Shown: one piece after another, positions 4,825 to 9,561 of the stretch
How the letters are laid out: every line of letters begins with the position of its first letter
Numbering within the stretch: the first letter of the stretch is position 1
Assembly (NCBI GenBank): GCA_900754755.1
Contig: CAAEEC010000300.1
Coordinates: 1-9,561, forward strand
Direction: 5' to 3'
DNA: 9,561 nucleotides
From: Clostridia bacterium
GTDB lineage: Bacteria; Bacillota; Clostridia; Christensenellales; Aristaeellaceae
Program-made: the position numbers and the translations under genes
The notes under the pieces: model-generated
What the model saw: the letters and a program-made list of their open reading frames with translations, nothing else
What the model was told of the DNA's origin: nothing
Databases searched by the model: none

Positions 4825-6537
4825 TTAGTTGTTCACATACTGGCGCTGATACGCCTCGTCAGCGACCTCCAGCACGCGCTCCAGGCCAATGGCGTTCAGT
4901 TCGTTGAGGAACGCTTCGCGGTCCGAGAGCATGGAATCCATGCCGGTGATGTACAGCGTGCGCTGCTCATTGACGAAGGTCTTGAGCGTGTTGCGGATTT
5001 CGCCGATTTCTTCCAGCTCTTCCGTAGTGAAGTTCAGCGACGGGCAATACACATCCGGGCCGGGCTTATACTTCTGGTACACGGCGGTGCCTTCCGTCTG
5101 GCGGATGGTGTGGTACACGGAGCCGTCGATCACCGTGCCGTCTTCCAGGCGGCTGATATAGCCGATTTCGTTTTCCACATTGCCGGAGAAGTAGGGCATC
5201 TTATCGAACCAGTTCACGTTCTGCACCGTGCCGAAGATTTCGGTGATGGCGCCGTCGTCCGTGGTGGCCACGAGGTAAACGGGTTCAAAGCCCAGGGCAG
5301 CGTAGTTCGCGGTCACTTCCACGTCGTGATCCTTGAGGTAATCTTCGGTATACATCCAGTTTTCCCCCTCGACCCCATAGCGGCCGAGCAGGAAGGCCTC
5401 TTCCGAGAACTGGAAATCGCCCACGCGGAATGCGAGTTCCGGTTGTTCGCAGCTGCTGGTAACGAACCACTGGCAGTTGGTAGTGGACTGGGCGTAGGCC
5501 ACGGTCTGCACGCCGTCAGGCCCGATCAACGGATCGCAGCACACATAACGCAGGCGCGCTTCGTATTCGGGCGTGCCCTCATTGCCGAAGAAGCCCAGCG
5601 AAGAATCGAACAGACAGCCCACCAGGTTGTTTTCGTTCGCGGCCACGGCGGTGATGTCCGGGCGGCCATAGGTGAAGGATTCGGGCAGGAGCAGGCCTTC
5701 ATCGCACAGCTTCTTCATGTAGTCGCAGGCGTCAAACCAGGCATCCTGAATGTATGAGGCGGTCACGTGACCATCCTGCAGCATCCACATGTCGTTATCG
5801 CCTTCGTGCACAAAAGCGTTGGTGAGGAATTTCACCGGGCTGCCACCCCAACTGCTGGAGCCAAGCAACGGGAGTTCGTCGTTGGGATCCCCGTTGCCAT
5901 TTGCGTCCTGATCGCGGAAGGCCACGAGCATCTCGTAGAACTCGTCGGTTGTCGTCGGCATATCGAGGCCGAGGTTGTCCAGATAGGTCTGGTTGATCCA
6001 CAGCTTGTATTTCGTCTCGTTGGACGGGGAAGCCTGGATCTTCGGGACGGCATAGATGGAGCCGTCGTAGTTGGTGATGTTGCTCAGCAGGTTCCAATCC
6101 GGGAATTCTTCCACGGCTTTGCTCACATTCACGGCCAGGCCGCGCTCGTAGTATTCGCTCAGGTCGATGAACGCGCCCGCTTCGCCATAGGAATAGGCAG
6201 TGGCCACGTCGAGTCCATGCACCACGATGTCTGGCAGTTCTTCGCCGGTGTTCACCATGATGTTCAGTTTTTCACCCGCATCGGCTTCCGGCAGGTACAC
6301 GAACTGGAGATCCACGTTGCAGCTTTCTTCAATCCATTTGGTGTAAACGTTGTCGTCATAATCGGAAACATAGGCGTTCTCCGCGATCAGCACGGTGAGC
6401 ACATAGGGTTCGTCCCCCGTCCAAATGGGGAGCACGCCGGGCTCGCTAAGGCCGCCTTCGCTTTCAGCGAGAGAGGCGAGCCCCGTTAGCGATAGGACGA
6501 GGAGCAGGGCCAGGAGCAAGGTCAGTTTTTGTTTCAT
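4825..6537 (-). CDS. Extracellular solute-binding protein of a sugar ABC transporter
   Basis: This 570-residue binding protein resembles the large LplA/YtcQ-type receptors that serve LplB/YtcP-like permeases (CUT1 group, COG1653-like). It should capture an oligosaccharide outside the membrane. A signal peptide is visible: KQK followed by a leucine-rich core (about 5-20) and a likely signal peptidase I site ASLA/ES (21-24). No lipobox cysteine is present; the expected place reads LTGLA. Family marks include EELPDIVV (99-106), DGSIYAVPK (158-166) and the calcium-loop-like DQDANGNGDPND (209-220) after PTTTDEFYEMLVAFR. The ATG at 6537 is chosen for the signal peptide and the AAGGGGA about 10 nt upstream. 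An in-frame ATG at 6624 would add 29 unlikely residues. It is the last gene of the operon. The substrate is unknown; the nearby beta-helix protein hints at pectin or another polysaccharide. Confidence 0.9.
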   Translation of the reverse strand: MKQKLTLLLALLLVLSLTGLASLAESEGGLSEPGVLPIWTGDEPYVLTVLIAENAYVSDYDDNVYTKWIEESCNVDLQFVYLPEADAGEKLNIMVNTGEELPDIVVHGLDVATAYSYGEAGAFIDLSEYYERGLAVNVSKAVEEFPDWNLLSNITNYDGSIYAVPKIQASPSNETKYKLWINQTYLDNLGLDMPTTTDEFYEMLVAFRDQDANGNGDPNDELPLLGSSSWGGSPVKFLTNAFVHEGDNDMWMLQDGHVTASYIQDAWFDACDYMKKLCDEGLLLPESFTYGRPDITAVAANENNLVGCLFDSSLGFFGNEGTPEYEARLRYVCCDPLIGPDGVQTVAYAQSTTNCQWFVTSSCEQPELAFRVGDFQFSEEAFLLGRYGVEGENWMYTEDYLKDHDVEVTANYAALGFEPVYLVATTDDGAITEIFGTVQNVNWFDKMPYFSGNVENEIGYISRLEDGTVIDGSVYHTIRQTEGTAVYQKYKPGPDVYCPSLNFTTEELEEIGEIRNTLKTFVNEQRTLYITGMDSMLSDREAFLNELNAIGLERVLEVADEAYQRQYVNN

Positions 6538-6633
6538 GTCGATGATTCCCCTTTCTATAAGTATATTCATAGGGCCCGAAGGCTCTTTGAATCGACCCAG
6601 ATCATTGGCGCGCAGGTTTGCCAACGCGCAAAA
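6538..6633 (-). other. Intercistronic gap with hairpins before the binding-protein gene
   Basis: This 96-nt gap is the longest inside the operon. On the - strand it holds a GCGCG/CGCGC stem (6625-6629 with 6608-6612), then a c(UUCG)g hairpin formed by GAGCC and GGCCC (within 6571-6586), and finally the ribosome site AAGGGGA. TATACT near 6560 could be a weak -10, but no matching -35 is seen. The hairpins may protect or process the mRNA so that the binding protein is made in excess over the permeases, as is usual for these systems (inference). Confidence 0.4.
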
Positions 6634-7560
6634 TCAACCCTTGATCGCGCCGATCATAACGCCCTTCATAAAGTGCTTTTTCACAAAGGGATACAGGATC
6701 AAAATCGGCGCGGACGAAACGACGATCATGGCGTATTTCAGCAAATCTTGCAGCGATTGGTTGTTGAGCAGCTCTTCCGCGTTGGAACCCACCGTATCGG
6801 CGGAGAACGAATTCTTGATCAGAATGGCGCGCAGGGAGATCTGCAGGGGCATTTTGTCTGGATCCATCAGGTACAGAAAGGCAGTGAAATAATCGTTCCA
6901 GTGGCCGACGGCGTAGTAAAGCGAGAGAACCGCCATCACCGTGCGCGAGAGGGGGAGCACCATTTTGAAGAAATACTTAAAATCCGAGCAACCGTCGATC
7001 TTGGCCGCTTCTTCCAGCTCTGCCGGGATGTTGTGGATGAACGTGCGCGCGATGATCATGTTATACACGCTCAGCGCGCCCGGAAGGATCATGGCGGCGC
7101 GCGTGTCAATCATGCCCAGGTCTTTCACCACCAGATAGTTGGGGATGGTGCCGCCGCTAAAGAGCATGGTGAACATGAACAGCGCCGTGGCGACGCCGCG
7201 CCCGGGCAGCGACGTGCGGGCCAAGGGGTAGGCGCAAACCATGGTGATCGCCAGGTTCACGCACGTGCCGACAACGGCATAGAACACGGTGTTGGCATAC
7301 GAGAGCCATAGCCCGCTGTATTCGAATACCGCTTCATATCCGCGGACGCTGAAATCGACAGGCCAGAAGAGCACGTAGCCAAAGCTAACGGCCTCCGGCG
7401 AAGAAAACGAGGACGCGAGTACATTGAGCAGAGGAAGCAAAACGACCAGCGTGAATAGCGCCAGGATGACGTTCACAACGGTGTAGTAAATCCGGTCGCC
7501 GCGCGGCACTTGAATGGCGTTGCCGCGCAAATTTTGGGTTTTTACGTTTTTTGCCGTCAT
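6634..7560 (-). CDS. Sugar ABC transporter permease, YtcP/MalG-like
   Basis: This 308-residue inner-membrane subunit forms the translocation channel with the upstream permease. About six hydrophobic segments are visible (roughly 25-48, 87-110, 121-143, 155-175, 205-225, 275-295). The cytoplasmic EAA loop, the ATPase docking site, reads EEAAKIDGCSDFKYFFKMVLP (183-203) with the invariant G190 and P203. The C-terminus KKHFMKGVMIGAIKG is typical of this family (YtcP/LplC type). GGAGG (7570-7574) sits 9 nt before the ATG and directly abuts the stop codon of the preceding permease, leaving a 15-nt gap, so the two are cotranscribed. No ATPase gene is in the operon; a shared MsmX-type ATPase is the usual partner of such permeases in Firmicutes. 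Confidence 0.92.
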   Translation of the reverse strand: MTAKNVKTQNLRGNAIQVPRGDRIYYTVVNVILALFTLVVLLPLLNVLASSFSSPEAVSFGYVLFWPVDFSVRGYEAVFEYSGLWLSYANTVFYAVVGTCVNLAITMVCAYPLARTSLPGRGVATALFMFTMLFSGGTIPNYLVVKDLGMIDTRAAMILPGALSVYNMIIARTFIHNIPAELEEAAKIDGCSDFKYFFKMVLPLSRTVMAVLSLYYAVGHWNDYFTAFLYLMDPDKMPLQISLRAILIKNSFSADTVGSNAEELLNNQSLQDLLKYAMIVVSSAPILILYPFVKKHFMKGVMIGAIKG

Positions 7561-7575
7561 ATCGTTTCGCCTCCT

Positions 7576-8544
7576 TTACCAAAGTCCGCTGCCGCTTACT
7601 TTGTTAGCGACTTTGTTTACGAATAGAATGATCGCCAAGTTCACCACGGAATTGAACAGGCCGATGGCCGTCGCGTAGGAAAAATTGTTGCCGCCCTGCG
7701 CTGTAAGGCCCACCTTGTACACATAGGTGGAAATCACTTCGGAAGCTACAAGGTTGGTGTCGTTTTGCATCAAAAACGCCTTGTCGAAGCCGATGTTCAT
7801 GATGGAACCGCAACGCAAAATCAGCGTGATGGCAATGGTGGGAATGATGGTGGGCAGATCGATATAGCGCATGCGCCCTACGCGCGAAGCGCCATCGATG
7901 GTGGCCGCCTCGTGCAGCTCGGGATCCACGCTGGAAAGCGCCGCCATGTAGATGATCGAACCCCAGCCGGTCTCTTGCCATATGCCGGAACCGATATATA
8001 GAATGCGGAAATTGCTGCCGCCCATAAACATGTTCAGCGTGTAGTCCATGCCGGGGATCAGCTCCACTAGGTTGTTAATCACGCCGGTGTTGATATCGAA
8101 AACGCGGCGCAAAATGCCCACCAGAACCACCGCGGAAATGAAGTGCGGCATATAGGTGATGTTTTCCACAATGCCCTTCCACCGGCGGCTGCGTACGGAA
8201 TTGAGCAGCAGCGCAAACAGGATGGGAATAGGGAACGTGAGCACGATGGACACAATGGACAAAAACAACGTGTTGCCCACTGTGCGGTCGAATTGGTAGG
8301 ATTCAAAGAACTTGATAAAGTTTTCCAGTCCTACCCACTCCGAGCCGTTGATACCATCGCGAACGCGGAAGTTGCGGAAGGCGATCGTCGCTCCGTACAT
8401 CGGCCAATATTTAAAAATGATCAGCCAAACGAGGGGGATGAGCAGAAACAGATACATTTGCCAGTTCTCTGCGGCGCGCCTGTAAAAGGGTTTGCGGCAG
8501 GGCAACACGATGGATGCGGTGGAAACTTTCGCGGCTTTGGCCAT
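7576..8544 (-). CDS. Sugar ABC transporter permease, LplB-like
   Basis: This 322-residue membrane subunit is the first gene of the transport operon. The basic N-terminus (FYRRAAENWQMYLFLLIPLVW, 20-40) leads into the first membrane segment. KYWPMYGATIAFRNFR (45-60) and the GLENFIKFF stretch (72-80) are typical of LplB/YtcP-group permeases. The EAA loop reads HEAATIDGASRVGRMRYIDLP (211-231), with G218 and P231 in the expected places. Further hydrophobic segments lie near 93-115, 134-148, 183-203, 233-250 and 290-312. AGGAGG (8553-8558) lies 8 nt before the ATG. The leader upstream is unusually AT-rich and carries the promoter and operator candidates described separately. The substrate cannot be told from the permease. 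Confidence 0.92.
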   Translation of the reverse strand: MAKAAKVSTASIVLPCRKPFYRRAAENWQMYLFLLIPLVWLIIFKYWPMYGATIAFRNFRVRDGINGSEWVGLENFIKFFESYQFDRTVGNTLFLSIVSIVLTFPIPILFALLLNSVRSRRWKGIVENITYMPHFISAVVLVGILRRVFDINTGVINNLVELIPGMDYTLNMFMGGSNFRILYIGSGIWQETGWGSIIYMAALSSVDPELHEAATIDGASRVGRMRYIDLPTIIPTIAITLILRCGSIMNIGFDKAFLMQNDTNLVASEVISTYVYKVGLTAQGGNNFSYATAIGLFNSVVNLAIILFVNKVANKVSGSGLW

Positions 8545-8561
8545 GGGCAGTACCTCCTAAA

Positions 8562-8648
8562 GCATATATTCTAAATATCTATTGTATTATATATTATAAT
8601 AATATATAATAAGGTTTACTCCAAAGATAGTTTATATATATATTAAAA
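8562..8648. other. AT-rich leader of the sugar transport operon
   Basis: Apart from a short GGTTTACTCC stretch this region is almost pure A and T, in sharp contrast to the GC-rich genes on both sides. It contains several overlapping TATAAT-like words on the - strand (for example TTGGAG, 17 nt, TATTAT), so additional start sites are possible. It may also act as an easily melted or unstructured 5' leader, or as an A/T-binding protein target. Confidence 0.5.
8585..8611. repeat. Perfect 12-bp A/T inverted repeat
   Basis: TATTATATATTA (8585-8596) and TAATATATAATA (8600-8611) are perfect inverted copies around TAA. All 27 bases are A or T. The repeat lies 27 bp upstream of the AGGAGG of the first permease gene. 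As RNA it would form a weak AU hairpin in the leader; as DNA it is a symmetric site. Its function is unknown. Confidence 0.7.
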
Positions 8649-8649
8649 A

Positions 8650-8661
8650 GCAAGCGTTTGC
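8650..8661. promoter_or_regulatory. LacI-type operator-like palindrome
   Basis: GCAAGCGTTTGC is symmetric at five of six positions around a central CG, the pattern of LacI-family operators. It falls just downstream of the TTGACA promoter candidate, about where transcription would start, which suits repression by a sugar-responsive regulator. It departs from the CcpA cre consensus at about four positions, so a dedicated LacI protein is the better guess. No LacI gene is in the window. Confidence 0.5.
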
Positions 8662-8667
8662 CCATTG

Positions 8668-8696
8668 AATATTTTTTCATCCTAGCGCGCTGTCAA
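8668..8696 (-). promoter_or_regulatory. Candidate promoter of the sugar transport operon
   Basis: On the - strand a perfect TTGACA (8696-8691) is followed after 17 nt by AATATT (8673-8668), four of six matches to the -10 consensus. Transcription would begin near 8660 and give a leader of about 115 nt. Other A/T-rich -10 words downstream are alternatives. Confidence 0.5.
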
Positions 8697-8706
8697 GGCG
8701 CGACTA
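8683..8706. terminator. Hairpin over the beta-helix stop codon and -35 box
   Basis: CGCGC (8686-8690) pairs with GCGCG (8698-8702), and TAG pairs with CTA beyond one bulged A, giving about 8 bp around a 7-nt loop that contains the complement of TTGACA. No T-tract follows on the - strand, so as a terminator it is weak. It overlaps the stop codon of the upstream gene. Confidence 0.35.
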
Positions 8707-9432
8707 ATACCGGCCAATTTTGCACAAAGGAATATCGGCAAAATCGGGTAGGTCTTTGCGCGCCTGCGCGTCTGGCTTGAGGCGGTATTGCTCGTCGAAC
8801 CCCGCCTCTTCCAGCGTAGCATAGGCAAAGTTGCTGTGAATTGTGCTGAACTGGCGCACCGAGGGATCAAAGCGGCCCACATTGCGCCCTTCGTCGATCA
8901 CGATGTTGCCAAACACTTCGCTGTGCGCGGGATTCACCGCGAATTCCGGATCGTCCGGCTGGGAAAAATCCTGCGAAATTTTTGCCAACGAGGGATATTT
9001 GGCCTGCCAGGCGGGCTTGCGGTAATTGGATTGCCGCAGGCGCACCCACATGCAGCCCTCTTGCGGATCCGCCACGGAATGCTTTGCCCAGCCATTGTGC
9101 AAAAGGCCGTCGCGCAAGCGGTCGTCGTAAGTGAAGGCGCAACCCGCATGGATCACCAAATTGCCCCACACTTGGTTATCGCGCCCGCCGCCGATCAAAA
9201 AGCCGTTTTTCTTGGCGTTGAGAATCAGGTTGCCATAGGCGGTTTGCCCGGAAAGGGCGTCGTCGAAATAAATGCCGTCGGGGCGGAACTCTCCGCCGCC
9301 AATGTCGCAAAGGCAATTGTAACGGATCACCGTGCCTTGCATACTCCAATACTGGCCAGAATAGATGGCGCCCGCATCGGAAGAGTGCAAAACTACATCG
9401 TGAATGTAGTTCAGACCGTTGACAAAGTCCAG
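8704..9432 (-). pseudogene. C-terminal part of a right-handed beta-helix protein, 5' end lost
   Basis: The frame encodes about 242 residues that look like the last third of a secreted parallel beta-helix protein (polysaccharide lyase or glycosidase type). Typical segments are NYIHDVVLHSSDAGAIYSG, QGTVIRYNCLCDIGGGEF, GIYFDDALSGQTAYGNL, FLIGGGRDNQVWGN and YDDRLRDGLLHNGWA. Family members are usually several hundred residues longer at the N-terminus. Here an in-frame TGA (9435-9433) comes right before LDFVNGLNYIHD, two more stops lie further upstream, and no ATG or GTG start is available; TTG at 9390 is the only start-like codon. No signal peptide is present. The gene is therefore probably truncated or broken by a rearrangement or an assembly join at about 9432. 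If intact elsewhere, it would supply sugars to the adjacent transporter. Confidence 0.7.
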
Positions 9433-9441
9433 TCAACGGTC
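9391..9441. repeat. Two adjacent perfect inverted repeats at the gene break
   Basis: AACTACAT (9391-9398) and ATGTAGTT (9404-9411) form an 8-bp stem with a 5-nt loop. Two bases on, GACCGTTGAC (9414-9423) and GTCAACGGTC (9432-9441) form a perfect 10-bp stem with an 8-nt loop. The second coincides with the in-frame stop and with the change to A-rich sequence, so it may mark a recombination or insertion boundary. Confidence 0.6.
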
Positions 9442-9561
9442 AATTTAAAAAAACCGAAAAAACCAAAAGGAAAAGGCAGCCCTCACGTCGAATATAACTA
9501 CATCAACACAACCAGAAAGAAAACCAGGCGGTGAAGGGAATGCTCAAGCAGCGACGGGAGA
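9442..9561. other. A-rich window end without a recognisable gene
   Basis: The + strand is A-rich (AATTTAAAAAAACC, then AACCAAAAGGAAAAGG), unlike the GC-rich genes to the left. The beta-helix frame has further stops here and no other frame continues its homology. A short + strand frame from GTG 9531 (VKGMLKQRRE) runs off the edge with only a poor ribosome site. Nothing here can be named. Confidence 0.4.

Noticed and set aside
8562..8648. Replication origin or phage attachment site in the AT-rich tract
   Set aside because: No DnaA-box clusters, direct repeats, integrase gene or tRNA gene are present; a promoter and leader region explains it better.
8650..8661. CcpA cre site in front of the sugar operon
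   Set aside because: Compared with the cre consensus about four fixed positions differ, so a generic LacI-family site is the more careful call.
9391..9441. Fold-back amplification chimera at the end of the window
   Set aside because: After the 10-bp inverted repeat the sequence does not continue as the reverse complement of what precedes it, as a fold-back chimera would.
8788..9534. Open + strand frame opposite the beta-helix gene, ending KKPKKPKGKG...VEYNYIN
   Set aside because: Most of it is antisense to recognisable beta-helix sequence. The VEYNYIN words at its end look beta-helix-like but are too short and on the opposite strand; treated as coincidence.
9531..9561. Start of a new + strand gene (GTG 9531 or ATG 9540)
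   Set aside because: Only about ten codons are visible, with a poor ribosome site, so coding status cannot be supported.

Overview
The window looks like a chromosomal segment of a GC-rich, gut-type anaerobic Firmicute (Clostridia, perhaps near Christensenellales). The lineage call is inference. It rests on strong AGGAGG-type ribosome sites, a PadR-DUF2812 gene pair, a DUF1292 protein, a NatAB-type exporter, and an LplB/YtcP-type sugar ABC transporter beside a beta-helix carbohydrate-active protein. No rRNA, tRNA, CRISPR array, transposase or integrase is visible, and no gene-free stretch exceeds about 210 bases.

Left part (1-3400), regulation and export. A consensus promoter (133-161), overlapped by tandem palindromic operators, drives a PadR repressor and a DUF2812 membrane protein (209-1068, + strand, ATGA overlap). 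A small XRE-type regulator (1065-1298, - strand) converges on this pair, and the two stop codons share bases. The regulator diverges from a NatA/NatB-like ABC exporter (1452-3400, + strand, ATGA overlap). A perfect 7-bp inverted repeat lies in the divergent intergenic region.

Middle part (3401-4824), single genes. A DUF1292 protein with an unusual six-cysteine acidic insert has its own promoter and is followed by a long hairpin. After an unexplained leader of about 130 nt comes a short membrane-anchored GGDEF protein, a probable diguanylate cyclase. A hairpin at 4751-4783 separates it from the convergent sugar operon.

Right part (4825-9432), sugar uptake on the - strand. Transcription order is beta-helix protein remnant (9432-8704), LplB-like permease (8544-7576), YtcP-like permease (7560-6634), then a large extracellular solute-binding protein (6537-4825). 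There is no ATPase gene in the operon, so a shared MsmX-type ATPase encoded elsewhere is the likely energiser (inference). The leader holds a TTGACA promoter candidate, a LacI-type operator-like palindrome and a very AT-rich tract with a perfect 12-bp inverted repeat. The beta-helix frame has lost its N-terminal part: an in-frame stop lies immediately upstream and the sequence changes character there.

Nothing here amounts to a clear new biological system. The most useful leads are the Cys-rich DUF1292 insert, the solute-binding protein without a lipobox cysteine, the PadR operator layout, the architecture of the sugar-operon leader, and the broken end of the beta-helix gene.
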